The position numbers were made by a program, and so were the translations under genes. 64,000 nucleotides of DNA from Lingula anatina (Eukaryota; Brachiopoda; Lingulata; Lingulida; Lingulidae). Below, one piece after another: positions 1 to 10,929 of the stretch. The stretch is taken from assembly GCF_001039355.2 (NCBI RefSeq), contig NW_019774803.1, forward strand, positions 192,508 through 256,507, read 5' to 3'. The notes under the pieces are model-generated. The model was not told the DNA's origin. It worked only from the letters and a program-made list of their open reading frames with translations, and did no database searches. Positions within the stretch are counted from its first letter, which is position 1; the number at the start of each line of letters is the position of its first letter.

Positions 1-1319
1 TGTAGGTGAATGGACACTTGAAACTGTGGAACCATTATTGGACAAGTTCCAGTTTGGTGGGATCAAAAGATCTGCTCATGCTTTGATAGATATTATGCAC
101 CTCTGGTTTATGGCAACTGAAGCTGGCAACGTCGTTAGAGTTCTGTTGATTAATTATTCCAAGGCTTTCGATCACGTTGATCATTCCCTGCTCATCAATA
201 AACTTAAAGCCATGGGCTTACATAATGTGATTGTTCGCTGGATTGCTGCTTTCCTCACTAAAAGACAACAGCGAGTCAAGCTTGGTCAAGTCAGATCGGA
301 GTGGCAGTGCATAAATGGCTCGGTGCCTCAAGGATCATGGCTGGGCCCGTTGCCCTTTGTCCTGATGATAAACGATTTACATCTACCTCCTGGTGATTTA
401 TTATGCCATAATTATATGGATGGCACAACAGTTTCTGAGATCCTTAGACAATTCGATGAAAGCAAATTACATGTAATCGCTGACTCAACATTGGACTGGT
501 CTAGGACAAACAACATGCGATTAAACAGAAAAAAAAAACAAACAAATGGCCATATCATTTAAACGCAAGAATGCAGATATCCCTAAGCTCGTTATTGACA
601 AAACATAGATTGAATTTGTAGAATCATTTAAATTACTTGGAGTGTATATCTCTAATGACCTCACATGGAAGGTACATGTAGACAAAATCACTAAAAAAGC
701 AAGCAAAAGGTTTATTTCCCACAGCATCTTAAGCGTGCAGGCCTTACAACTGATGACCTTGTAACTTATTACCAGACTGTCATAAGGCCAGTTTTGGAAT
801 ATGCTGCCCCTGTCTGGCACTTTGGGTTAACGAATGAATTGACTGCCCTAGTAGAAAAGTCTCAAGAAAGAGCTCTTAAGATAATTTATCCTATTCTTGA
901 ATATGACGCTGCTTGTGAACATAGTAAACTTGAACTACTGAGTGAAATACGGCTCAATGCATGTAAAAAATGTTTATTAGTATATCAAATGAACCGGATC
1001 ATAGACTGCATTACCTTTTACAACCAAAACAAAATGTCAAATATTCATTAAGAGAACAGGAAACTTTCAAAAGACCTAAAATTAAAACAAACGATCAATG
1101 AGTGAGTTTTTAACTAGTGCCATATACAAGTTTCAGAATTAACTGACAGACTTTTATTTTTTTAACCTTGCATTTTAGATATTTTGTTTTAAACTTGCTT
1201 ACATATTTCTTTTAATATTCCTTTATTCTTACTGACTAATGGTTTTATCCAACTGTGATGCAATGATTGTAATTATCCAACCCTCGGGTTGCAAGTTTGG
1301 TAATAATAATAATAATAAA
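1..1319 (+). mobile_element. 3' part of a LINE-type retrotransposon with (TAA)n tail
   Basis: The reverse-transcriptase remnant is followed by about 250 bp of AT-rich 3' untranslated sequence. A short hairpin-like CAACCCTCGGGTTG lies near 1279, and a (TAA)n tail runs at about 1302-1319. A simple-repeat tail rather than poly-A is typical of CR1/L2-type elements. The start of the element and its 5' target-site duplication are not in the window. Confidence 0.85.
26..1051 (+). pseudogene. Degenerate LINE reverse transcriptase, C-terminal half
   Basis: Frame 26-562 reads as the palm and fingers of a non-LTR reverse transcriptase. QFGG is followed by a HALIDI-like block, then YSKAFDHVDH (family consensus FSKAFD, first catalytic Asp), then VPQGSWLGPLPF (consensus VPQGS.LGPLLF) leading into INDL. 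The catalytic YADD box reads YMDG here, so one of the two metal-binding aspartates is lost. Downstream, fragments such as KLLGVYIS, WKVHVDKI and, from 794, MEYAAPVW and ERALKIIYP are the family's usual thumb region. The frame is broken by a shift at the A-run near 530-540, a stop near 606 and another shift near 705-715. The motif set fits the Jockey/CR1/L2 group; the exact clade is an inference. The copy cannot encode an active enzyme and its 5' part lies outside the window. Confidence 0.9.
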
Positions 1320-1886
1320 TAGTTTCGTGTTCAAGCAGCCCTGTCTCAAAAAACAAAGTATATATATATGCAAAAATCCCCTTATAACGCAATGTTATGA
1401 ACATGACGTTGTCGGGACGTTACCTCTCGAAAACAAGCTGGATTACCCCCATCTTTTACTCATACGGTGAGTAGATTTTGTCTTACATTTTTTATAAAAA
1501 GATGTTAAGGCAGAAATGAGGTTTCTGAAATATGAGAGGGCCTCCTTAAATAAGTACATGTATAACAACGGGGTAAACCAGCTACAAGGCCTACCGCTAG
1601 ATGGAGTGGAAGCACTCTAATTTATATACTCTAATTTCGAGCAATCTCACTCGCGCTTTCACGTCATAGTTAAACATGGATAGAAAACGCCTCGTTGACT
1701 GCCAAACTAACATTTAAACGCATGTTATCTGCATGTGGTTCTTTGCAAACGAGAAAAGACATTTTGATTTGGTTGAAAATAACCTTCTTTCTTTTCATAT
1801 AGCTCTTAAAAACACTGCTGCTTGCTATTTTTCTCGAAAAAGATAATATCAGTGGTGAGACATGTGCATTTAAGCTGACAAATTTT
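1320..1886. other. Intergenic, nothing recognised
   Basis: Unique-looking AT-rich sequence between the LINE tail and a tandem repeat. No conserved reading frame, splice-flanked exon or RNA gene was seen. Confidence 0.5.
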
Positions 1887-1994
1887 ATGATCATGTATGA
1901 GCGAGATCACATTTTGGACTAATATGTTTTTGCAAATGTTATGATCATGTATGAGCGAGATCACATTTTGGACTAATATGTACTTGCAATATGT
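1887..1994. repeat. Two-copy 54-bp tandem duplication
   Basis: A unit starting ATGATCATGTATGAGCGAG begins at 1887 and again at 1941 (period 54). The first 40 or so bases are identical between copies and the ends differ slightly, so the duplication is recent. The unit contains the palindrome ATGATCAT. No function is apparent. Confidence 0.9.
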
Positions 1995-2367
1995 GATGTC
2001 GTCCCCGTATGGTCATCTATGGAATAAAAGATCGATATACCAGTAGTTATATAAATGGAGTGTTGATTGATTTGTATATTTTTTGTTTTTGTTTTTGTTT
2101 TTTGTTTCTTGTTTATGTCTCAAATAACGACATGGACGATTTCACTAACTTTTTCATTTTTATCACTAATCAATTAATGGATCAACACCGAAATCTTATC
2201 ACCTTAAGTTAATCCTCTGACATATGTCCATAATTTCATCAAATTCTGCTCATAACTTTTCGCATGGTTTTGCTTACAGACGGGCAAACTACAACAGTAA
2301 CGGAACCAAATAATTAACCTACTTGGCGCAGGTTATGGAATTTGTTAGGAAATTAGATCAAATGACA

Positions 2368-2619
2368 TCAACTATATTTTACTTTATGAGGTTTTACTAG
2401 AAAATAGTTTGAACTGTCGAAGGAAAGTACATACAAAAAGTAAATGTCAATTAAGATAATTAAGGCAATGTAAGTGATCAATAACCATCTGAGCTGTCTA
2501 CTAAACGAAGAGCTAATATTATTGGGCGCCCGTTTAAAACTGGTCTCAGACATATTTGGCTTTTTCGCCAGGGTTACTTTCCTTAAATTTCTTATTATGA
2601 CTCCGGTACTTTGATACAT
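2368..2619 (-). CDS. In-frame downstream segment with a membrane helix (tail of CARD gene?)
   Basis: Directly after the CARD stop codon, in the same frame, an ATG opens 83 further codons. The first half is basic and Ser/Asn-rich. The motif RQLRW then precedes a hydrophobic stretch of about 20 residues (LLITYIALIILIDIYFLYVL), followed by a short polar tail. CARD plus a C-terminal membrane anchor is the known layout of MAVS-type adaptors, but here a TAA separates the two parts. Options are stop readthrough, a recent nonsense mutation, alternative splicing that skips the stop, or chance: an AT-rich frame easily gives hydrophobic runs. The sequence alone does not show that it is translated. Confidence 0.3.
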   Translation of the reverse strand: MYQSTGVIIRNLRKVTLAKKPNMSETSFKRAPNNISSSFSRQLRWLLITYIALIILIDIYFLYVLSFDSSNYFLVKPHKVKYS

Positions 2620-2997
2620 TTAGTACTTTTCTCCGTGTAATACACGTATGCTAATAATTATTTTCGCCAAGATTTTAATATTACCTATGTAAGCCTCTTG
2701 GTCTTCCACTGTGACCTTATAATCTTCCAGGCCCTTTGCCAGCCAGTTGTAGTCTTCAAGCAAACATTCTCTGAACCTTTCAAAATGTTTGTTGTCTTTG
2801 GCTAACAAAAGTGACAGCAGCTTTCTAGATTGTTTCAAGCACGTTTTCTCCTTTAGCAGGTCGTCGCGTTCATCAGGGGTGATGACACCACTTGTGATGA
2901 GTGCAGGAATAATGTAAGTTACTTTAAGGTCATCGCAAATGGCTTCCCAGTTTTTGTTGAGCTTTATTTGGTTCTCTATGGTTATAGGACCGTCCAT
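2620..2997 (-). CDS. CARD-domain protein (single caspase-recruitment domain exon)
   Basis: The 125-residue frame reads as a death-fold CARD over about residues 15-95. A first amphipathic helix (NWEAICDDLKV) is followed by YIIPALITSGVITPDERDDL, which matches the family pattern of a hydrophobic pair, then L..G.LT..E...I. Then come RKLLSLLL, an F..F...L segment and a closing L..DY.WLAK helix. CARDs mediate homotypic assembly of adaptors with caspases or innate-immune sensors in the cytosol. The start is fixed: a TTTATTTTATTGCAG acceptor lies just upstream on this strand and an in-frame TAA follows it directly, four codons before the ATG. The frame ends in TAA at 2620. No effector domain is seen, so it could be a small adaptor or decoy, one exon of a larger protein, or a retroposed piece. 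The gene is not named because single CARDs from invertebrates are not assignable by eye. Confidence 0.75.
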   Translation of the reverse strand: MDGPITIENQIKLNKNWEAICDDLKVTYIIPALITSGVITPDERDDLLKEKTCLKQSRKLLSLLLAKDNKHFERFRECLLEDYNWLAKGLEDYKVTVEDQEAYIGNIKILAKIIISIRVLHGEKY

Positions 2998-3009
2998 GAC
3001 TCCGGTTTA

Positions 3010-3030
3010 CTGCAATAAAATAAAAAAGCA
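3010..3030 (-). other. Splice acceptor of the CARD exon
   Basis: Read on the minus strand, a T-rich tract ends in TTGCAG, so the exon begins at 3009 with TAAACCGGAGTCATGG. The pyrimidine tract is strong and leaves only 12 nt of 5' untranslated sequence in this exon. Confidence 0.7.
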
Positions 3031-4040
3031 TGTTTCCCGAATTTTGGCTGAGGGTTATTCTCCCAATCCTCCCCTTAATTTTTAAAGGCACTACACATAT
3101 ATGCATCATGCTTCCCCCACCCTTTCCTTCTCGACATCAATCCATAAAGATATCATACCAAGAAGAAAGACGGAGGAAATACTACTATATGTATCATTAA
3201 TGGAGACTTTGAGAGGAAAAAGAGGATGAAGAAGGGGAAAGTAAAAAAGCTTATGTGTGCAATATCCCTCATCAGGCGGAGGGTGACACAAAATCGGTCT
3301 TCGTAAAACAATATTTGGCCTTTGTCATTTGGGGCCGCGGATTTGTGATTGCTATCGCTGGTTTAATGACTTATTCCACGATTTTATGGCCCGATCGTTA
3401 ACATATTTTTTTATTTTATAATAATACTTTTTGTCATAGGAAAAAGAAAAAAATCCATTTTTGTAGGGTTTCGGCACCACAAATAATAGCGTGCTGTTCT
3501 TGTACTATTGTGATACATTCCCACCTGTAAACCATAACACACAGCCGGGATTTAGCAACCCCCTGGACTTTTGATGTACCCTCCCCCCTTCGAAAAGACG
3601 CAATCATCAATAATAAAATCAACTCCATTCTGTTTCCCCACAACTTTGTGAAACAACTCCATATAGTAAATTTCTGAAAGAATCAAACTGGAGTGGCCAC
3701 AGCTCGAAAATAGATTTCTATCCTTTTTGACCACTGATTACTGAATTCTTCTAAAGTAACACTCTAACTTAATAATGTCATTTGTTATGTTTGCCTAAAT
3801 ATACGGATATTAATCAAATACGTGAAAACATATATCAAGAAGGCAATTACACCAATATTATGCATGCAAAAACGCCATTTTTTTTCGACTTTCTAACGAA
3901 AGAACACTGTCAAGTTTATGTTTTTTTATCGGACAAATCTTACAAACAAACTCGAAACTCGCCACCCCACTATGTCAAAAACATCGTGTCCAATTCTATC
4001 GATTATAATATAAATGTATAATTGTCCTCGATGTACTTAC
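3031..4040 (-). other. Probable intron of the CARD gene
   Basis: The interval lies between a good minus-strand donor (CTG then GTAAGTAC at 4040) and the acceptor at 3010. It is AT-rich and contains no convincing coding sequence. Pairing of these two sites is inferred from strand, order and site quality. Confidence 0.5.
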
Positions 4041-4159
4041 CAGTTATTCACCCTTTATCATGAAATCTTTGATGGCTTGGAATCTACGATTTTTTCATAC
4101 TTGACTCTCTGGGACCCGAGGAAGTTGTCGACCCTACTGCGCAATTCGACTTCGCGGCA
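4041..4159 (-). other. Probable upstream (5' untranslated) exon of the CARD gene
   Basis: On the minus strand, CTTATTTCAG gives an acceptor (exon begins 4159) and ACTG then GTAAGTAC gives a donor (exon ends 4041), a 119-nt exon. One frame reads CREVELRSRVDNFLGSQRV but meets a TGA before the donor. Because the CARD exon has an in-frame stop before its ATG, this exon is most simply 5' untranslated. It has an acceptor, so at least one further exon would lie upstream, beyond 4160. Confidence 0.5.
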
Positions 4160-4609
4160 CTGAAATAAGGGAAAGCGAAAAATAGTCACGTGATCCGAAA
4201 GTCCCATAACAAAGCAGTTGAATGAATAAGTTGGTGTCTTACCTCCCCCCCCCCACTCAACCTCAAACAGAAAGGAAGGAGTATCATGCATTCTTAGAGT
4301 TGTACCTTTTGAAAAAATATCATAATTTATCCCAATAATTTATTGTTCATGGATAATGTTTGGATCACAGGTCTTCAGAATACAATACAGTGCAATTTCA
4401 ACACTTGTAGAGATTAGAAAGGGTACAAAATCAGTTTACATCACGTGATCAAGGTGCATTCGATTTTCTTTAACTTTAAGGTGGGTAATAGGGTTAACTA
4501 TTAAAATCATGTTTTTGAGTTTTTTGTGTGTTTCTATTAATCAAAAAAGTATCTAACGGAGGATGTAATATTTTTTTTTTGAATTTGCAGAGCAAAATGT
4601 GTTTTTTGA

Positions 4610-4770
4610 TGAGTTTTTCAACCGGCACGCGCCCAGTCAGGCTGACAACTCTGTTGCTAAGGGCCGTTGCCATGAGGGGGGCGGAGCATAGTTAATGAGT
4701 TATAAGCCGATTACGTGTGCGGTGATACATGTAGGTCATAAGTCTTACATCAGCTAAGCAGTGAAGAAGT
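4610..4770. promoter_or_regulatory. Putative promoter with RFX-like, GC-box and CRE-like motifs
   Basis: This block is clearly less AT-rich than its surroundings. It holds GTTGCTAAGG and CGTTGCCATG (each resembling an RFX X-box half), GGGGGCGGAG (GC box) and TTACGTG (CRE/E-box-like), all within 100 bp. It lies between the minus-strand CARD gene and a plus-strand coding remnant, so it could be bidirectional. No TATA element or start site can be fixed. Confidence 0.35.
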
Positions 4771-4780
4771 CGAGTACGCT

Positions 4781-5123
4781 ATGGGAAAGAGAAAAGTTCG
4801 TGTTAAAAGTCCATTTCCAAAGGAAAGAAAGAAAATTTTGAGAGTATGTGGGCCGTTGGAGGAAAACCGGTATTTGTTCAGTCGGATGACGAGAGAGAGA
4901 ATCTACCTGGAATTAGCGCTAGTAAGATTTTGAAGGACTTTGAACAGCCCTCGAAGTCTTCTGACAGTGATCGTGAGGAAGAAACAGTAGTTACTGGGTA
5001 CAGGCTTTGGCACAGTGGACAGTTGTTAGAAACACAAGTCGTGTGTTTGTCGTGTGTGTGGCAGCGACGTTGTGTTGGTCGAAAGACAGTTACAGCCATT
5101 GGCGCATGTACAGCTCAAATAAA
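4781..5123 (+). pseudogene. Short broken coding remnant, N-terminal type MGKRKVRVKSPFPK
   Basis: An ATG at 4781 opens MGKRKVRVKSPFPKERKK. The frame then appears to shift near 4810-4845 into one reading VFVQSDDERENLPG, an acidic Ser-rich linker, and VTGYRLW. After about 5035 a further shift gives SCVCRVCGSDVVLVERQ, a CxxC pair. The order basic start, acidic linker, GYRL block, then CxxCG resembles the N-terminal region of a multi-copy invertebrate family that I associate, from memory and with low certainty, with Mutator-like transposase-associated proteins. An AATAAA lies at about 5118. With two apparent shifts and no body of the protein, I read it as a truncated, dead copy; a short spliced gene is the alternative. 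Confidence 0.3.
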
Positions 5124-5129
5124 AGCATC

Positions 5130-8100
5130 ATGAAATGTTTAATATTATTTGTCTTTCTTTTTTCTTTATGTATACCTAATAAATGGGTGAAAGAGTAATT
5201 CGAATCGTCTTAATCAATTGAGAAAGGTATTTGTACGAAATGTTTATTACTAAAAAAAAAGCTAGAAACGATTCTTTTAGCCTAGCTCTTAATTTTGGCG
5301 ATATATATCGGCGAGCGTATCTGCGACACGTTGCGAAACTGGAAATGATTGTTGGACGCCGTTTGTAGAAGGTAAAAACTAATGTTGACAAAATATTTAT
5401 TCTCCAATAAATTAAATCAAGGAGCTTTAGAGACACGCAAAAAAATGATGTGAATGGCCAAACGAGAGAAATCCAAGAAAGGGTTGACAGCATGATTAAA
5501 AAAAATAACAATGAAAATAAAAACGCATGTTAACTTGCATTTTGCGATGTTTGGAGAAAAACTCAAAATCACAGATAAAGCGGGAAGAAAGAGTTCAAAA
5601 TTTACCCAAAATAAAAATCACAAAAAGACTTCTTGAAAAAAATAATACCCCCCCCACCCCCGAGTTCACAGTTACCAGGATAATCAGTTAAGAACTACTA
5701 CTGTCACCCAGTTTTATCTGATCACTTTGCCGATAACAGAAAAGGAATCTCTCAGGTAAAATTAATCGACTGCCGAGGGATACCCATTGAAACGTTCAAA
5801 TGCAACTTCACATCTCTTAATTGCGGCTAAACGTAATCGCCTTTGTTAGCGCTTCCTTCTACATATCCTTGACACCCTACTGGGCATCACTAGGCTAGGG
5901 CCCTCTCCAGAGCTGTCAATCAAAATGGCGGCACGCTTACAAGCCTAACGAATGGTCAGAAAATGTAACAAAAGCACGATGTTCTGCCCTTTCAAAGCAC
6001 CCAAACAAAATATTTTTAGATGACAATGAGCAATGGTTCCATCTGATCGTATGACCGATAACAGGTAAATTTCCCAGATAAGCATTTGACTAATAAGCTC
6101 TGTTAACCAACCTGTGAACGTTTTTGGCTGTTTTTACAGCTTTCTACAGACTTGACATTTAATATGGAATATTTTTTCCAAATCATTTTTCATCAGTTTT
6201 TTTCCTATTTTACTGACTGATAAATGAAAATAAGGATTAAAATCGTGTTCTAATAACTTTTAATTATCTCTTTGATGTCATTGTGACATCAGTTCATTAA
6301 TGGAATTCGCCAGAGAAGCAAACAAAAACACATTGCCTTTTCTACTTCATACGGCAACCATTAAATGAGATANCCGATCGTTACAAAAGTTGCACCTTTT
6401 GTTGTTAGGAATGTGGACTACAGCATGATATCAGGGGTTTAAGAGGAAATTGTTTGTTTGAAAGTTATCGTCTTTTGAAGTGAATAACCCATTGAAATAT
6501 GGGCTGATTTAACGTAAAAGATGATAAAATCAAAAGTAAATAGGTTAAGACCCTGGTACCGCGCTGTAGTGCTTTCACCCAGCTTTATGAGGCATTTTGA
6601 ATCACTCGAATAGCTGTCTTGGTTATAGAGAAAATCCCAATACCGAAAACGGCATTTTCCCCCTCAAATTGGCGCCAGAGCGTCATCTGTTGGACACTGT
6701 ACTTAATCCCCGTCTTTAATTGGCCTTTTGGGAAGTTTGTTTTAATTTTTTATAAAAACTTATAAGCCCAGGGCTTTGTTTCTATGACTTTGGTCCTTTT
6801 ACTATCAGTCACCTTAATATTCTGTATTTTATTCAAATGCAGGTACCTGCATATACAAGCTGCCACCTGCAGGAAATAAATGGTCTTTGTATTGATTGTT
6901 TGCTGTACTATCTTTGTCTTTTGATTTAGAATACTTGCAGTTTGTCACTTTTAGGTTGATTAAACCAGTGTTATGTTACAGTTATGTTGTTCCACCAAAG
7001 TTGATATGCCTATATTTGTATTTGTCAGATTAAAAATAATATCATCTGGGGAACCCAGAATGTTTTTTCTACTTTTTTTGTCATTTTGTACCTCTGATCT
7101 CGATGCTTTTGCAAATGAAGTGTACAGATTTGTAAAATCAAATACCACAAAATTGGGAGACTTATTAACTGCATACATGTATACTAATCATCTCTGATTT
7201 TAAGAGACTGAGAGTGGGTGCTTAAGATCCAACGTATAAATTAATAAACATTATTGTTGAACAGATGTTGGCCTTCTTGGGTTGCTGCTATTACTTAGCA
7301 AGAATTAATTCCCACTACACAGCAAATTAATATTCTTCATATTGATCACTCAGATTTATCAAACTATACATCCGTACGTCCTTTTTACCAGCATTGTATC
7401 TTTATTAATCAGGTGTGTTCATCAAAGGGAAGGAAAGAGCCTTCAGAACCAGCTGTCAGCTCAATCTGTTCATTGATGAGACACTTTTAAGTAACTTGCA
7501 GCTCATTTCACTGCGGAAGGTGAGAAGAAATTAACTGCAGGTGTGGAGAGATAGAGAGAGGTGGGTTCTGAAAGTAGTATATTCATTGTTTTTATCAAGA
7601 TCTCTGTATAGTTACTTTTTGTAAAAACAATTTCAGGTGGTTAGTAAAGATTTGTACATTATGTATAATTTAAATCCCTTGAGTTATGATATGCAATGTA
7701 AATAAATATTAACAGATATAGTTATGGATTTGTTAATAGATAAAAGGGGATAAGTTCAGCACTACAGTTAAATGTTTTAGATTTGAGAAAAATTGCCAAT
7801 TTAAAGCAAAGATGTGGACTTTTTTCTTTTATCAAGTTAAAGCAAAATTGTATATGCTCTTCATTATATTTGACATGTTAAGCATATTTATTAATCAAAT
7901 TATAAAATAAAAAACTAAATAAAAAATGAGCATGGAGACTCGAATAATAGCGAGAAATGGCATGTGGTTATGTATCCATACCTAGAAATATCTGAATGAA
8001 TAAAGTAAGTAATGACCTCAAAAGGTCAAATAATCCGAAAACAATGATAAAGTTAATACGTGTGTGGGTGTATGGTTGCAATCCCAACCCTTGGATCCCT

Positions 8101-8380
8101 ACATAGATCTCCTTGGAGACCAATCTTTCAAACAAGTGACTTTTTTCTGATGTTGATACTAATTTTTTTTGTTAAAACTGCTATGAGTGTGGCCTGAGAA
8201 AACCAGCTCAGAGTTTTGTGTAACTAATAAATCTGTAGTAGATACCTGCATTCAAGCTGTCAAAAATGCTGCCAGTATTTTGTTTTGGATGTTTTTTATA
8301 AAAAAAAATTGAATGTTGATCCCAGACAAATGAAGAATCTTGAAATGGTTTCATGCTTATTTTCTTTTTCTTTTTTTCTT
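5130..8380. other. Intergenic, no gene recognised
   Basis: AT-rich sequence with one undetermined base at 6373. A GC-richer island near 5880-5960 carries CAATCAAAATGGCGGC (YY1-like core next to a PBX-like TGTCAATCA), and TTGGCGCC lies near 6670 (E2F-like). No exon with good splice sites was seen. Confidence 0.4.
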
Positions 8381-8382
8381 TC

Positions 8383-8384
<2 letters not shown>

Positions 8385-8430
<46 letters not shown>

Positions 8431-9008
8431 GGTTATTTTTACTTTNNNNNNNNNNNNNNNNNNNNNNNNNNNNNNNNNNNNNNNNNNNNNNNNNNNNNNN
8501 NNNNNNNNNNNNNNNNNNNNNNNNNNNNNNNNNNNNNNNNNNNNNNNNNNNNNNNNNNNNNNNNNNNNNNNNNNNNNNNNNNNNNNNNNNNNNNNNNNNN
8601 NNNNNNNNNNNNNNNNNNNNNNNNNNNNNNNNNNNNNNNNNNNNNNNNNNNNNNNNNNNNNNNNNNNNNNNNNNNNNNNNNNNNNNNNNNNNNNNNNNNN
8701 NNNNNNNNNNNNNNNNNNNNNNNNNNNNNNNNNNNNNNNNNNNNNNNNNNNNNNNNNNNNNNNNNNNNNNNNNNNNNNNNNNNNNNNNNNNNNNNNNNNN
8801 NNNNNNNNNNNNNNNNNNNNNNNNNNNNNNNNNNNNNNNNNNNNNNNNNNNNNNNNNNNNNNNNNNNNNNNNNNNNNNNNNNNNNNNNNNNNNNNNNNNN
8901 NNNNNNNNNNNNNNNNNNNNNNNNNNNNNNNNNNNNNNNNNNNNNNNNNNNNNNNNNNNNNNNNNNNNNNNNNNNNNNNNNNNNNNNNNNNNNNNNAAAA
9001 AATATTTT

Positions 9009-9095
<87 letters not shown>

Positions 9096-9105
9096 AGTTA
9101 ATTTT
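8385..9105. other. Assembly gap (551 N) flanked by near-identical poly-T/GT tracts
   Basis: N run at 8446-8996. On the left a T run (to 8421) is followed by GTGTGTGTGGGTTATTTTTAC; on the right a 74-base T run (to 9084) is followed by GTGTGTGTGTGAGTTAATTTTAC. Reading frames across this region are artefacts of homopolymers and Ns. Confidence 0.95.
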
Positions 9106-9109
9106 ACCT

Positions 9110-10763
9110 TCATATGGCTGCCAACTATTACTCTACACAGTACTTAATTTAGTGTAAATGGAGTTTTGTAAAATTTTGAAGCTTACATAAAAAGTACATC
9201 CAAATTAAGACTAAAATTTGTAAGATTCTATAGCAATACAAGACTACAGGTACATGTATAATGACCTTCATCTCTAGTTCAATCTTATGCTGTAGAATAA
9301 AAAACGAAAGTTTCCAAATTTAATTACCAGCTTACCTCATATTCAGTAATGATATGAACCTTAGGTTGGTCCATTTTAATAGTGTTCACATTCTTTCAGT
9401 ATAATGTCTTTATTATTGATACAGCAATATCAAATTTAAGCAAACATCATTAATATTGAGACAGAAAGCATAAGTCAAAGCCACTTTCCATATAGACCTT
9501 AGCAAAACAACAATTATGTTTTCTTTGCATTTGTTGTGCTATTTAACTAAATACCCAACCAGTCGGTTTATTTATATTAATTCACTAGGCTACAGGTAAC
9601 AAAAGTTAAGTAGCTTTTCTATTGGCTTGAACTATTGTCAGTATGCAACCTTAGTATTGTGGGAGATGTATATATGCGGGCTGTGTGATGTACACAGTCA
9701 CAATATATTTATTTAGATAGTGAAAATGAACAAGAAATATAGGGGCAACATGTGAGTCGTTGCACTGACTGTAGAAAGTGGGGAAGGATTCAAATTTGAG
9801 AAGCTGTTTAAGAATTCCGAATTCTACTAGTGTTTTAAAAGTAGGTAATGATTTCTTAGATTTTTTAGTAATTGCTTAGACATTATTTGATTGTTAGTTG
9901 GATGGATCTTACCTATTGCAAACTGAATGATTCGTGAGGACATATATCAATATAGTAGCTACCTCTCATATATTGTCTTTGTAATAAGTTACAAGAAATA
10001 TTAATAGTGAGATTAAGGTAGGGATATTTTTGTGTAGCTCTACATAGTCTACATCATTTTGACTAATTATTATTTCCCTTTAACCTCCTCAAGTACAAAA
10101 AGATTTTTAAATTAATGTAATAATTTAATTCATTAGATTCAAAACACATTGTATACATCAAATTTGGTTTAGTGTCAAAATGTCCAAAAATGACAGATTA
10201 TTTACAATGCATCTGCACTTTGATGACATATTTCCTGTGGTACCGGTGTAAGTTTTTAAAGATTGCTACACACATCCAGTGGAGATGACACATGCATAAT
10301 ATATGTTACAAATAATAATTTTGTTAAACAAAAATGGCACTGTGTCCTCATCGATCATGTGGATATATCAGGTGGTCACTAATGGATAACCTTATCATAG
10401 TTCAGGATCAATATACAAGATCAATCGCATTCGCCATCCTTGTTCTAGTATTTTAAGTCCTGCACGGTCAAAGAATTTTTACGTCTGTATCTCCAAGGAC
10501 AGTACAAACTGGATCACTGCCCAGAGTGCATCCAAGAAATGCTTTCAGTTCCAAGTTGGCAGGTCAGTTGCGAGTTATTATCGCTTTAACCATGCTATCA
10601 TACGGACGCAGAGGAGATTTTCCTTTTTTTAGGCAGGAGTTGATTAGATTTATTCTGCCAGGTGGTATCATGGATGGCTTATTGGAGGTTTCATGGGAAA
10701 TGGAGGGTTTGATGTGTGATCTCTGATCTGACAATGTCTTTTTCTAAGTTCATTAAAGCTAAG
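9110..10763. other. Intergenic, nothing recognised
   Basis: AT-rich sequence with a TACATGTA word at 9251. No coding, RNA or repeat feature is supported. Confidence 0.4.
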
Positions 10764-10929
10764 CAGCCCCATATATAGCCAGCAATTTCACAGGTAGGGG
10801 GTGGTCTTTTTCTCAAAAAGGTGGACCTTTTACCATGAAACCTTGGTGTACTTATAGGTCAAATTTCACCCAGAGTGGACCTTTTTCCAGCAAAAAAAGG
10901 GGGTTCGTTTCTCCTTGGCTATGGGCCTG
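10764..10929. mobile_element. hAT-like MITE, about 166 bp
   Basis: The left end CAGCCCCATATATAGCCAG and the right end TTGGCTATGGGCCTG form imperfect terminal inverted repeats of the CAGGCCC.TAGCCA type seen in hAT elements. Internally there are two GTGGACCTTTT blocks and a GGGGGTTCG stretch. CTAAG occurs on both outer flanks, shorter than the 8-bp hAT target duplication, so the boundaries are approximate. No transposase is encoded. Confidence 0.55.

Noticed and set aside
2602-2627. A mini-intron removing the stop between the CARD and the membrane-helix frames
   Set aside because: The only GT...AG pair is under 30 nt and lacks a pyrimidine tract, too short for a metazoan intron.
8285-9113. 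Several long frames rich in Phe or Lys with unknown residues
   Set aside because: They are translations of poly-T/poly-A and of the N gap.
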